Assembly: GCF_010747415.1 (NCBI RefSeq) | Contig: NZ_JAAGNZ010000001.1 | Coordinates: forward strand, 310,001-374,000 | Direction of reading: 5' to 3' | Length of the DNA: 64,000 nt | Source of the DNA: Spirosoma agri | Lineage (GTDB): Bacteria; Bacteroidota; Bacteroidia; Cytophagales; Spirosomataceae | In this document: positions 35,336 to 44,374 of the stretch, in pieces | Layout of the letters: every line of letters begins with the position of its first letter | How positions within the stretch are numbered: position 1 is the first letter of the stretch | Program-made: the position numbers and the translations under genes | The notes under the pieces: model-generated | What the model saw: the letters and a program-made list of their open reading frames with translations, nothing else | Told to the model about the DNA's origin: nothing | The model's database searches: none

Positions 35336-36271
35336 CTATACTTTTTTGTCTGTAGCCATTTTGCGGTCTCCCTTCCAGCTGATCAAAAAGACACCAGCAA
35401 GGACCAGAAGCGTGCCAATTACTTGTTGTACGCTGATCGTTTCGTGCAGAATTAGCGTAGCAAGAATGATCGTAAAGATTGGACCAATGCTGGCAATGAT
35501 GGATGCATTACCCGATCCGACCCGTTTAATGCCTTCGGCAATCATGAACGTGGGAATCACCGTTACGAAAATCCCCATGCTCAATCCCAATGCATACACG
35601 GGAACTGGATAGCCACCCAGGTGTAACCCATTCGTTAATGCACAATGGATAACCGTGGGAACCGTCGCAGCGATCATGGCATAACAGGTGAATCGTTGTG
35701 ATCCTACCCGCGCGATCATGCCATCGCTACCAACCAGATAAATGGCGTAGACTACTCCACTGAGTATAACCCAGAAGGCACCAAGCAGCGCATTCTTTTG
35801 CTGAGTAGTTTCGATGTTTCCTATGAACGCCAGCAGAATTCCGGCATATGTTAAGGCAAGTGCAACCACCTGCAAGCGGGTGATCCGGCGACCGAACCCC
35901 CAGGCATTCATGAGCAAAACGAATGTCGGGTACACGAAAAGCAGAATTCGCTCCAGACCCGCCGAGATATAGACTAGACCCAGAAAGTTAAAAAAGCTGG
36001 CCAGGTAATAGCCCGTAACACCCAGCATCGCCAGGGTCAGCCATTGTCGGAATGTGAGTTGAACAGGCGGGTACTTGCTCGCTAGTCTGAGCGCAATGCC
36101 TACGTAGAACGGCAGCGCAAAAAGCATGCGTAGCGTAAGCAGGGAAATCGAGTCGATGGGATACTGGTAAGCCAGCTTGATCAATATGCCTTTCATCGCA
36201 AAACAAAAAGCAGCCAGAAATACCAGAAAAGCTCCGAGCCAATAGCGAGTGTTGGACGATTGCTGCGCCAT
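35336..36271 (-). CDS. EamA/DMT-superfamily transporter
   Basis: 311 residues with ten hydrophobic segments in two five-span halves, each an EamA repeat (second half LLGAFWVILSGVVYAIYLVG to LLVLAGVFLISWKG). Probably exports or imports a small metabolite such as an amino acid; substrate unknown. It lies downstream of der on the same strand, with the ArsR-like gene following after 210 bp of AT-rich DNA. Confidence 0.88.
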   Translation of the reverse strand: MAQQSSNTRYWLGAFLVFLAAFCFAMKGILIKLAYQYPIDSISLLTLRMLFALPFYVGIALRLASKYPPVQLTFRQWLTLAMLGVTGYYLASFFNFLGLVYISAGLERILLFVYPTFVLLMNAWGFGRRITRLQVVALALTYAGILLAFIGNIETTQQKNALLGAFWVILSGVVYAIYLVGSDGMIARVGSQRFTCYAMIAATVPTVIHCALTNGLHLGGYPVPVYALGLSMGIFVTVIPTFMIAEGIKRVGSGNASIIASIGPIFTIILATLILHETISVQQVIGTLLVLAGVFLISWKGDRKMATDKKV

Positions 36272-36374
36272 GAACCAGTCAAAAAGTGCGGCTGATAAGC
36301 GAATCGGGACCAGTCATGGATAGCTCATGCAGTAGTGAAGCTGCATCGCTAGTGACAACTGATCCCGATTTAAT

Positions 36375-37682
36375 TTATTTCTGCCGGAAGAACACCGTAA
36401 TGGGTACACCCGTGAAATCGAAATGGGCGCGGATTTTATTCTCCAGGAAGCGCTGATACGATTCCTGAACGTACTGCGGTAAATTACAGAAGAACACAAA
36501 CGTGGGCGATGGTGTCGGAACCTGCAACATGTACTTGATCTTGATCAGCTTACCTTTCAACGCCGGGGGCGGATACGCTTCAATCTCAGCCTGCATGGCC
36601 TCGTTGAGTTTTGAGGTGGTGATCTTCTTGCTTTTGTTCTCGTACACTTCCATCGCCTTTTCCATCACCTGAAAAATGCGCTGTTTTTCGTGAACCGACG
36701 CGAAGATGATCGGTACGTAGTCGATCGGCATCATGCGCTGGATCATTTCCTTACGGAGAACATCGGCTGTACGGTGATCTTTTTCGACCGCATCCCATTT
36801 GTTCACCATAATCACGATGCCTTTCTTGGCCTTCACCGCCTGCCCGATGATGTTCAGATCCTGCGCTTCAAGACCCCGCGTCGCGTCGAGCATAATGATA
36901 CACACGTCCGAATCTTCCATCGCTTTTATGGCCCGAAGCGTCGAATAGAACTCGATATTGTCCTGAATGCGGGCTTTGCGCCGAATACCAGCGGTGTCGG
37001 TCAAAATGAAATCTTTGCCGTACGCTTTGTAACGCGTGTTGATAGCATCGCGGGTCGTACCGGCAATGTTGGTCACGATGCTGCGCTCCTGACCCGTCAG
37101 CACGTTCAGGAAGGATGATTTACCGACGTTGGGACGGCCAAGAATGGCAATGCGGGGAATCCCGGCGTCCGGATCGGCTACACCCTCGGTCTGAAAATGC
37201 TTGATAACGTCATCAAGAAGATCACCCGTTCCGGTTCCCGTCATTGATGAGATCGGATACGGATCACCCAGCCCCAGTCCATAAAATTCGGTGGCACTGT
37301 GTGAGCGTTCGGCGGTTTCGGCCTTATTAGCAACAACGATCACTGGCTTTTTCGACCGGCGCAGCACATTTGCGAAATCTTCATCCAGACCCGTAATGCC
37401 GGTTTGCGTATCGACGACGAACAGAAGAACGGTCGATTCCTGAATGGCTATTTCAACCTGCTCCCGGATCGATTCTTCGAATACATCTTCTGATCCGACA
37501 ACGTAACCACCTGTATCGATAACGGTGAAATATTTATCATTCCACTCGGAGGTGCCATAATGGCGATCGCGAGTAACACCACTCTGATTATCCATAATAG
37601 CCTGACGCTGTTCCGTTAACCGGTTAAACAGCGTAGACTTACCCACATTTGGGCGGCCAACTATTGCAACGATATTTGCCAT
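36375..37682 (-). CDS. der: Ribosome-assembly GTPase Der (EngA)
   Basis: 435 residues with two tandem G domains: GRPNVGKST near residue 9 and GRPNVGKSS near residue 185, DTGGY and DTAGI switch motifs, NKAE and NKWD for guanine specificity, then the C-terminal KH-like domain (about 350-435). Needed for 50S ribosomal subunit maturation. Transcribed in the same direction as era, which lies 93 bp upstream. Confidence 0.97.
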   Translation of the reverse strand: MANIVAIVGRPNVGKSTLFNRLTEQRQAIMDNQSGVTRDRHYGTSEWNDKYFTVIDTGGYVVGSEDVFEESIREQVEIAIQESTVLLFVVDTQTGITGLDEDFANVLRRSKKPVIVVANKAETAERSHSATEFYGLGLGDPYPISSMTGTGTGDLLDDVIKHFQTEGVADPDAGIPRIAILGRPNVGKSSFLNVLTGQERSIVTNIAGTTRDAINTRYKAYGKDFILTDTAGIRRKARIQDNIEFYSTLRAIKAMEDSDVCIIMLDATRGLEAQDLNIIGQAVKAKKGIVIMVNKWDAVEKDHRTADVLRKEMIQRMMPIDYVPIIFASVHEKQRIFQVMEKAMEVYENKSKKITTSKLNEAMQAEIEAYPPPALKGKLIKIKYMLQVPTPSPTFVFFCNLPQYVQESYQRFLENKIRAHFDFTGVPITVFFRQK

Positions 37683-37775
37683 TTTTTTGAAGAAGGAAAG
37701 GGAGTAAGGGGAAGATGAAGCCGATCAGAAAACGGTCTTCCTGTCCTGCCTCGTGTCCTCTTGCTCCGGTACTAA

Positions 37776-38696
37776 TTATTCGTCGTATCCCAACCGTTTG
37801 AGCATCCGGTCTTTCTGGCGCCAGTCGGGCTCCACCTTGACGAATTGTTCTAAGAATACCTTTTTGCCAAAGAAGCGCTCAAGTTCTTCACGAGCCATAA
37901 TGCCCGTTTTCTTGATCATTTTGCCGCCTTCACCGAGCAGAATTGCCCGCTGCGTAGCCCGTTCGACCAGTATCTCTGCCTGAACAACGATAATGTCTTC
38001 TTTTTCCTTGAAGCCAATGACAACGACTTCACTGCTATAAGGCACTTCTTTCTTATAGTTCAGAAAAATCTTTTCGCGGATAATTTCGGATGCGAAGAAC
38101 CGTTCGGGTTTGTCGGTTAGCTCGTCTTTCGGGAAGTAAGGCGGATGCTGTGGCAGGCGACTGATAATTTCCTCGAAGACGCGTTCGGTATTGAACTTGT
38201 TGAGGGCCGATATCGGAATGATTTCCTGGGCATTGAAGTGTTCCCGCCAGTACAGAATCTTCTCATCGACCTGTGCTTGGGTTGCCTGATCGATTTTGTT
38301 GATCAGCAGAATGACCGGCACTTCTGACTTCTGAAGCCGTTCAATAACATCGTTCTCATCGTGTTGCTCGAAGATATCCGTGACAAACAGGACCACATCG
38401 GCATCTTCGATCGAGCCGCGCACGAAACTCATCATGGACTCATGGAGCTTGTAGAGTGGTTTGATGATGCCCGGCGTGTCCGAATAAACGAGCTGGAATT
38501 CCTGGCCGTTATGCGTTCCGTTGAGGATACCCATAATACGGTGACGGGTGGTTTGCGCTTTGGCGGTGATGATTGACAATCGCTCACCAACGAGCTGATT
38601 CATCAGGGTAGATTTACCAACATTGGGCTTGCCAACGATACTGACGAAGCCGGCCTTATGATCGACCGGAAAATTTTCGATTACTTCTGTATTCAT
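37776..38696 (-). CDS. era: GTPase Era
   Basis: 306 residues from the ATG at 38696 (a frame extending to 38741 adds an improbable leader). G domain with GKPNVGKST, DTPGI and NKID; C-terminal KH domain with GEGGKMIKKTG for binding the 3' end of 16S rRNA. Essential for 30S maturation. A -7 box TACCTTTG on the minus strand at 38798-38791 lies about 95 bases upstream. Confidence 0.97.
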   Translation of the reverse strand: MNTEVIENFPVDHKAGFVSIVGKPNVGKSTLMNQLVGERLSIITAKAQTTRHRIMGILNGTHNGQEFQLVYSDTPGIIKPLYKLHESMMSFVRGSIEDADVVLFVTDIFEQHDENDVIERLQKSEVPVILLINKIDQATQAQVDEKILYWREHFNAQEIIPISALNKFNTERVFEEIISRLPQHPPYFPKDELTDKPERFFASEIIREKIFLNYKKEVPYSSEVVVIGFKEKEDIIVVQAEILVERATQRAILLGEGGKMIKKTGIMAREELERFFGKKVFLEQFVKVEPDWRQKDRMLKRLGYDE

Positions 38697-38790
38697 TTGT
38701 AGGTGATCCCGCTGGCTGATTTCCAGCGGCTTTAGAAACAACTCTCTCCTGAAAAAAAACGTTTCAGAGAAGGAATAAAACTTTTTTTTA

Positions 38791-38798
38791 CAAAGGTA
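38791..38798 (-). promoter_or_regulatory. era promoter -7 box (TACCTTTG)
   Basis: Perfect TAnnTTTG on the minus strand; it faces away from the tRNA-fMet promoter whose -7 box starts 24 bases further on. Confidence 0.65.
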
Positions 38799-38799
38799 A

Positions 38800-38829
38800 T
38801 TGTTTTTCTGAAAATGTGTCTTACCTTTG
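38800..38829 (+). promoter_or_regulatory. tRNA-fMet promoter (TTG, 19-bp spacer, TACCTTTG)
   Basis: TTG at 38800-38802, 19-bp spacer, TACCTTTG at 38822-38829: the canonical Bacteroidota arrangement, 12 bases before the tRNA. Confidence 0.85.
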
Positions 38830-38841
38830 CAATCCCAACAT

Positions 38842-38914
<73 letters not shown>

Positions 38915-38920
38915 CTCAGT

Positions 38921-38960
38921 AAACGCCTAATTAGCTGTAACAAGCCGATTAGGCGTTTTT
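38921..38960 (+). terminator. Terminator of tRNA-fMet
   Basis: AAACGCCTAAT and ATTAGGCGTTT form an 11-bp perfect stem followed by T. Confidence 0.85.
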
Positions 38961-39012
38961 CGTTTCTGATCCTGTGAGCATTGGAATGACCGAAGACACG
39001 GATAATTGTAAA

Positions 39013-39098
39013 AAAGCCCGACCTCAAATTGTGTCGGGCTTTCCGTTTCTATCCACACCAAGACAAACTTGTTCGAAAACAGAGCTTGTCTTTCGGTG
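39013..39098 (-). ncRNA. Candidate small RNA with 5' hairpin, conserved linker and terminator
   Basis: Minus strand, about 85 nt. Right after a TACTTTTG box comes a long hairpin (CACC, 2-nt bulge, AAGACAA, inner TGTT-TTCG-AACA, then TTGTCTT, GGTG; about 17 pairs with a UUCG tetraloop). A single-stranded linker TGGATAGAAACGG follows, then a terminator with a 10-bp perfect stem (AAAGCCCGAC/GTCGGGCTTT) and T run. Two blocks and the terminator plan recur at 4209-4279. No reading frame of note. I do not recognise a known family; it is too short for 6S, tmRNA or RNase P. Confidence 0.65.
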
Positions 39099-39106
39099 CA
39101 AAAGTA
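39099..39106 (-). promoter_or_regulatory. -7 box (TACTTTTG) of the candidate small RNA
   Basis: Perfect TAnnTTTG on the minus strand directly upstream of the 5' hairpin. No clear -33 TTG at 19 bp. Confidence 0.55.
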
Positions 39107-39246
39107 ATATTTGTTCGTTAAGATACCTGATTGAAGAAGCCAAACAGAGTAGGTATATTTGACAGGACAAGGTTAAGTATGGTCTTGCTTACAGTTCTCC
39201 GATTACCAGACTGCGATTGGTGAAAACCGCCAATGTAACTCATCAT

Positions 39247-41994
39247 TTAGCGCTTCGATGAAAAACGTTTGATCTCCACGGGTCGGGTTGATCCGTCAAT
39301 GGTCCAGTCAAGAGCAGGATATTGGCCTGTCTCACTAACGGTAAACGATGTTGTTTTTACAATTGCCTGGGGCTGTCTGCCATAGTCACGAACAAGCAAT
39401 GTGTAGGTGCCGGGCTGCAAATGGACGGAAAAACTGCCATCCGGCAGTGGGCTGGTCGATGAAATGACTTGTTGATTCCGTTCTATATCAATAGAAAACC
39501 GGTTGAACTGACAAACCTGATCATACGCGTTCGTTTTGCACTGTAGCTGACCCTTGATCCGGAATGTCCGCGCTAAAGGAATCTGCTTCGTAAATGACCC
39601 GGTAATCGTGAATTTTTCCTGATACAGTACCGGATCGCCAATCCGACCGGCACTTATCGCCGAAACCGTGTACGTGCCGGGCTGAATGTTGCGATAGATA
39701 ATGTTTCCTTTGGCGTTGGTCATCAATACATTTTCGTTGACCGTGACGAGTAAACTATCCATCCATCGCTCAGTAGGGTCTTTAAGTCCGTTACTGTTCG
39801 AATCCTCGAAAAAGGTTAGGTTTAATTTGCCTCGATTTCCGAGTTTGAGCTGGCTGAACCGTTTGGTAACATCCAGCCGATATTGGCTGAACGCTAATTC
39901 AGGCCGTTGACTATAAGGCGTCGCATTTCCCTCAAGGCGCATAGACAGAGTAGGTGTCGCGTCGAATTGCACACGCCCCACGGCAATATAGCGGACTCCG
40001 TTATTACGCGCGTCAGACAGATAATTGACGCCAACGGAACCTGCCAGCCGCCTGTTCAACAAATCGAAATTGACCATTGGCGTGATCGAAACGGAGGTCA
40101 ACTGCGCCGGGTCAACGCTGGAAAGATCGAACAGGAAGTAGGGTCCTTTTTGCAGATACGCCAGCAGACTGAATGACCGTGTAAGCACTGATCCCATAAT
40201 TCGCTGGCTCAACAAACGCGGCTGCGCCGAATGGCTCCGGTCTACAAGGGAACCAAGATCGTAGTTCAGTTCGAATCGCTGATTATTGTGCGTATAAAAC
40301 AGCGAAGGGGCTATTCGGTACGCATCTGCCCGTTGGCTTACCGGCGCAGCGAGGTCGGTTTGGGCGTACCAGTAAGGACGTAATGTGAATTTTAAGGCAC
40401 CCAGTTGCTGATTCAGGCTCACTTCAGCTATCGTGTTGCCAAACTCGCTTCGGTAGGTGTCAGACGGCGACGTAAACCGCACTTGCTTGTAATAGACATG
40501 GTTGAGATGAGCCGCTAGTATGGTTTTGGCCGACACCTGCCAGATCAGCTGGCTGTTTACGAGGGTAGCTCCTTTCTGAAAGCCCGTGTAAAGAGGACTA
40601 CTGACATAGGAACGCAACACCCAGCTCAGCGCGGAGCCCGTGTATGTGTAATTCAACAGGCCAGCCCAACCGTAAGTCTCAGCGCGGTTGGCACCTGATC
40701 GAGCATATTCGACACTATGTCCGCCCAGCATTTCCACCGAATGCCGTTCAGATCGGTTGAGTCGGAATGCCGCAAAATTCAGATAGCCCGCCCGCAGGGT
40801 AGTAGGTTGAGTAAAGTAGTTACTGCTCCACGACCAGGATGCACCGGGCAATTTTATCAGCTGGCGATCGTAGCGAACCGAGAATATGTTGCCTGACCAG
40901 GCATTGGGATCATTAACCAGCCAGTTCGGTTGTGAGTTAATGGCCCAGACCGTCCACTGGTAGTTCGGTTGGGTAACGTTCACCTTCAACCCTTTGCCAA
41001 AGAGGGGTAGTTCATGATAGTCGAACGAACTGCCCAACCGGACAAACGCGTGCTCGGTTCGGTAGGTGATGAACGAATTCTGGAGTTGCTGAAACTGACC
41101 CGATGAGTAGTCCAGGTAGTGGACCTGAAATTCGACCTGTCCCTTACCCACCGAGTCCTGACCCCATACGCGCATCTCTTTGGCCAGTTGATTGTTACTT
41201 AACTTAGTAATGGCTGCACTGACACCATATCCTGACCGTCCGAATACATCCCGGGTGATGAATCGTTTGTCGGACGTTGCTACCACCAGTTTATACAGTA
41301 CGGTGCCCACAATCGATTCCGTTTCGTCCCTCACGGTTACGATTAACTGACAAGGCGTACTGACCGACCAGTGTCGTGCTGGTTTCACCAGCATGGATAA
41401 TGTGGTGTCTTGTTGAGCAAGCAGATCGATTTTCAGTGGAAACGTTGGTTGATCCACTTCTTGTGGTATGGAGCTTACTTCTATTGTAAAATTCGCTCGT
41501 TTGAGTCGGTTATGAACGATCCGGAGGGGCAGCTGTACTGGGTCGATATCTGCGTAGGTAACGATCGTTTCTTCGGGTGCGTAGAGCGAGACGGCTGACT
41601 GACGCTTTTCTTTGGTAATGAGCCGGAAAGCTACCGTTTTCGAAAAATCGCCGGATGAGTTACGCAGTTGAACCGTCACCTGATTGGCGAGCGAATTGCT
41701 TTCCCGATTGATAAGTCCTTTCACCGGAACCATAACTACTTCGCCGGGAGTCAAGGCCAGTTTCTCCGGAATTGCCGATAGCATCTGGATAGACGGAGAT
41801 ACCTGTAGCGCAAGAGCCAGGTCCTGTTGTTGTGAGCCTGTGTTGGCTATCGTTATGTAGTTCGTGAATGTGGTGCCGGGCGAAGTCACTATAGAATCCC
41901 GCCAAAGCGTCGTATTTATGGACTGAGCCAACAGACCATCCGCGGAAATAGTAAATATACTTAGAAGGATCAGTATTCTAAAAATGGTAACCAT
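39247..41994 (-). CDS. Usher-like outer-membrane beta-barrel protein with Ig-like and SdrD-like domains
   Basis: 915 residues. Signal peptide 1-23. Two N-terminal Ig-like domains (about 25-130 and 135-245), a long beta-strand-rich barrel region (about 250-715) with FVRLGSSFDYHELPLFGKGL, which recalls fimbrial ushers, then an SdrD-B/carboxypeptidase-regulatory-like domain (LTFFEDSNSNGLKDPTERW, about 725-790) and a last Ig-like domain. Divergent from an operon encoding a periplasmic chaperone between two subunit-like proteins, which makes an usher role attractive. Similarity to PapC-type ushers is weak by eye; a plain barrel adhesin remains possible. Confidence 0.6.
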   Translation of the reverse strand: MVTIFRILILLSIFTISADGLLAQSINTTLWRDSIVTSPGTTFTNYITIANTGSQQQDLALALQVSPSIQMLSAIPEKLALTPGEVVMVPVKGLINRESNSLANQVTVQLRNSSGDFSKTVAFRLITKEKRQSAVSLYAPEETIVTYADIDPVQLPLRIVHNRLKRANFTIEVSSIPQEVDQPTFPLKIDLLAQQDTTLSMLVKPARHWSVSTPCQLIVTVRDETESIVGTVLYKLVVATSDKRFITRDVFGRSGYGVSAAITKLSNNQLAKEMRVWGQDSVGKGQVEFQVHYLDYSSGQFQQLQNSFITYRTEHAFVRLGSSFDYHELPLFGKGLKVNVTQPNYQWTVWAINSQPNWLVNDPNAWSGNIFSVRYDRQLIKLPGASWSWSSNYFTQPTTLRAGYLNFAAFRLNRSERHSVEMLGGHSVEYARSGANRAETYGWAGLLNYTYTGSALSWVLRSYVSSPLYTGFQKGATLVNSQLIWQVSAKTILAAHLNHVYYKQVRFTSPSDTYRSEFGNTIAEVSLNQQLGALKFTLRPYWYAQTDLAAPVSQRADAYRIAPSLFYTHNNQRFELNYDLGSLVDRSHSAQPRLLSQRIMGSVLTRSFSLLAYLQKGPYFLFDLSSVDPAQLTSVSITPMVNFDLLNRRLAGSVGVNYLSDARNNGVRYIAVGRVQFDATPTLSMRLEGNATPYSQRPELAFSQYRLDVTKRFSQLKLGNRGKLNLTFFEDSNSNGLKDPTERWMDSLLVTVNENVLMTNAKGNIIYRNIQPGTYTVSAISAGRIGDPVLYQEKFTITGSFTKQIPLARTFRIKGQLQCKTNAYDQVCQFNRFSIDIERNQQVISSTSPLPDGSFSVHLQPGTYTLLVRDYGRQPQAIVKTTSFTVSETGQYPALDWTIDGSTRPVEIKRFSSKR

Positions 41995-42286
41995 ATTTGG
42001 TAACAGTAAGTCATCGTGGAAAAGCTGGATGATTTATTCTTACCACAAAGAAAGTAGTATTTAGTTAATGTAAGTACTTGTCTGTAAGCGGTCTATATGA
42101 TGTCACTGGTTGTGCTTATCCGTAACTTACTGACAATTAGGTTAGTAACTAAAAAATGTATTTTTTGTTTTAATTATTTTAAAAAAATTATTTGTTGTAA
42201 CTATGAAGATAAAAAAATTAACTCTAGGTTTGTCTTAAATATACTTAGTTCATTTTCTTCATAGTTTAAAATTTACCTCTAACAAC
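41995..42286. promoter_or_regulatory. AT-rich divergent control region of the usher-like/subunit locus
   Basis: 292 bp between divergent starts, markedly AT-rich (42140-42280). Must contain both promoters; no convincing TAnnTTTG found. Homopolymer-rich sequence at 42176-42190 could be prone to length variation. Confidence 0.45.
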
Positions 42287-42808
42287 ATGCTGAATTCTAT
42301 TAAAAAAGGGGCTGTCTTAGCGGCCATTGCCTTGTGTGGTCTGAGTGCCAACACGCACGCTCAAACCAACAGTCTTACCCCGGCTGTAGTCACGGTTACC
42401 CTGGTTGATATCTTAGCGGTAGCTGTTTCAACGCCTGCCATTCCAATCGTCTTTGCAACTGTTGCCGACTATCAGAATGGTAAAACGATTCCAATGCCAT
42501 TGCACGTAATCGTCAGCAGTAACAGGCCGTACGATTTGAAGGTAAAATCTGCTGGCGATTTGACAAGTGCGCTCCCGAATACACCGGCTATTCCGATAAA
42601 CAACGTCTCAGTGCAGGTGACAACGCCCGGAATGAACGCAGCGGCTGCCCAGGCACTGTCAACGTCGGATGTAACCCTGACGACTAGCTCGCCCGCAGCG
42701 ATGGCCAGAGCGATCGACGTGACGTATTCAACGGCGGCTGGCAATTCAGCCTTCGTCAATACTGGTGTCTACACGGCAAACCTGACGTATTCGGTTACAG
42801 CGCATTGA
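42287..42808 (+). CDS. Putative fibre subunit (pilin-like), first gene of operon
   Basis: 173 residues. Signal peptide 1-25 (ending THAQ), then a single all-beta domain without Cys. It shares with the third gene of the operon the DYQNG motif, a V-x-S-x-x-x-x-L-x-V-x-A-x-GDL stretch, and a C-terminus of alternating hydrophobics (GVYTANLTYSVTAH). These are features expected of chaperone-handled pilus subunits. Followed after 15 bp by the chaperone gene. No named family recognised; subunit role is inferred from context. Confidence 0.65.
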   Translation: MLNSIKKGAVLAAIALCGLSANTHAQTNSLTPAVVTVTLVDILAVAVSTPAIPIVFATVADYQNGKTIPMPLHVIVSSNRPYDLKVKSAGDLTSALPNTPAIPINNVSVQVTTPGMNAAAAQALSTSDVTLTTSSPAAMARAIDVTYSTAAGNSAFVNTGVYTANLTYSVTAH

Positions 42809-42823
42809 TCCTGATGTAGTAAA

Positions 42824-43639
42824 ATGACTGGATCGCTGATTCCCCGAATGAGCACCCTGTTCCTGATTCTGTGCCTGATAAAGAACTCACTTTGTCAGGC
42901 ACAGGTTGGTTTTCAGATCTCGCCCGCAAAACTTTATTTCACGCAAAAAGGGACTGCCGAACAAACGGCCCGACTGCACGTGACCAATACCATGAACGTA
43001 CGATTGGTCTTGCAGACATCCTGCTCCGACTGGCGTCGTGATTCAATGGGCACAAAAACCTATTACCCGGCAGGCTCGTTGAGTACGTCCTGCTGCTCCC
43101 TATTCAAATTTACCCCCAGTATTATTGAACTGGCACCGGGCGAAGCGCGTGATGTGCTGGTTACGCTGGTAGCCAGTCCACAGGCGAAAACGAGCTTTGT
43201 TCGTAATGGCATGTTGTTCCTGACGCAGTCGAACGAACAGGAGATGGCTCGGCTGCAGGGCGCGTCTCAATTCGTGATCAAAGTACAGATGGGGGTGCAT
43301 CTTTACGTGCAGCCCGAAGAAGGGTTGCAGCCGGAGATTGCGATTACGGGTATGGAGGTGGCCAAATCGGGGGAGCAAAATCTGGTGAAGGTACAGGTTC
43401 ATAATGTTGGTGGAGCGATGCTGGAGAGTCAGTTGCGACTGGAATACCTGAATCTGGAAACAATGGAAGAGGTGAAGGCGGAGGCCATTCCAGTCAATAC
43501 GCTGCCCAAAGAGGGTTTTAAGGTCACTGCTGCTATTCCGTCAACCGTACCGCCGGGCAAATACCTTATTGTTGCCATACTGGATAGTGGCCCGAGTCAG
43601 GCGTTAAAAGTGGCCGAACTGGAAGCTGTTCTAAAATGA
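42824..43639 (+). CDS. Periplasmic pilus-assembly chaperone-like protein
   Basis: 271 residues with a signal peptide (cleavage near CQAQ; an alternative ATG at 42848 also gives one). The first domain reads as a PapD-like Ig fold: ISPAKLYFTQKG, then HVTNTMNVRLVLQ and FTPSIIELAPGEARDVLVTL, where the G1/F1 strands of chaperones bind subunits. A second beta domain follows (about 165-270). Two adjacent Cys near residue 90 (STSCCS) are unusual. It sits between two subunit-like genes and its stop overlaps the next start (ATGA), so translation is coupled. Confidence 0.7.
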   Translation: MTGSLIPRMSTLFLILCLIKNSLCQAQVGFQISPAKLYFTQKGTAEQTARLHVTNTMNVRLVLQTSCSDWRRDSMGTKTYYPAGSLSTSCCSLFKFTPSIIELAPGEARDVLVTLVASPQAKTSFVRNGMLFLTQSNEQEMARLQGASQFVIKVQMGVHLYVQPEEGLQPEIAITGMEVAKSGEQNLVKVQVHNVGGAMLESQLRLEYLNLETMEEVKAEAIPVNTLPKEGFKVTAAIPSTVPPGKYLIVAILDSGPSQALKVAELEAVLK

Positions 43640-44136
43640 ATATAGTCTATAAAATAGGGCTCCTGATCGGTCTGCTACTGTGCGGATCAATGGTCGCAGC
43701 ACAGCCTATGGTGGTTGACGAAGAGCCCATTGCCACGACGGCTCCCTCCTTGATTGGCGTAACGATCTTAGGAAATCCAGCCTTGAGCTTCTCGTCCGTC
43801 AATGATTACCAAAATGGCGTGTTGCTCAATCACAATACGCTCCAGCTGACTGTATCGCTTGGGCTAACCTGGTCGTTGCAGGTCCGCGCTACCGGTGATC
43901 TGCGCTACCAGACTAACTCGATACCTGTTTCGGCGATTGGTGTGCAGTCAGTTAGCTTGGGCTCCCGACCGGAGGTTTTCCTGTCGACAACCGATCAAAC
44001 GCTGGCATCCGGTCTCGCTACGTCCCTTCTGAGTGCCATCATGTTGATTCGTTACCGCACAACCGGGGGGCCTAACTTTCTTAAACCGGCGGGTTCGTAT
44101 ACCACGGGTTTAGTGTTTACGTACAGTGCGCTGTAA
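43636..44136 (+). CDS. Putative fibre subunit (pilin-like), third gene of operon
   Basis: 166 residues. Signal peptide 1-22 (ending VAAQ), then a beta-rich domain related to the product at 42287 (FSSVNDYQNG; LQVRATGDL; C-terminal GSYTTGLVFTYSAL). Its N-terminus has an additional acidic segment (VVDEEPIATT) that could act as donor strand or tip connector. Overlaps the chaperone gene by 4 bases. A terminator follows at 44198-44238. Confidence 0.65.
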   Translation: MNIVYKIGLLIGLLLCGSMVAAQPMVVDEEPIATTAPSLIGVTILGNPALSFSSVNDYQNGVLLNHNTLQLTVSLGLTWSLQVRATGDLRYQTNSIPVSAIGVQSVSLGSRPEVFLSTTDQTLASGLATSLLSAIMLIRYRTTGGPNFLKPAGSYTTGLVFTYSAL

Positions 44137-44197
44137 CCAAGAGTCTGGGCCTGGTCAGTAGCCCAAGCCATACGATACGATTTTTCCTGTCAGCACT

Positions 44198-44238
44198 ATA
44201 GTCAGTTGCCTTCTGTATAGGTAGCTGACTATTTTTGT
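44198..44238 (+). terminator. Terminator of the subunit-chaperone operon
   Basis: ATAGTCAG pairs with CTGACTAT, extended by G-U pairing, followed by TTTTTG. Confidence 0.7.
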
Positions 44239-44374
44239 TTGACACGATAAACGCGATCAGATTTGACCAGAACGGATTTCTGTACCACGCTTTTTAATGG
44301 GATGCCGCTAAAGCCAAAACAACTTCCGTAGATCATAGCTTACCTATTGATAACGTTCACCAAAGGAGAGACCT

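Noticed and set aside
39013-39098. 6S RNA, SRP RNA or tmRNA
   Set aside because: Too short and lacks the 6S internal bubble, the SRP GNAR-loop region and any tmRNA tag frame or tRNA-like end.
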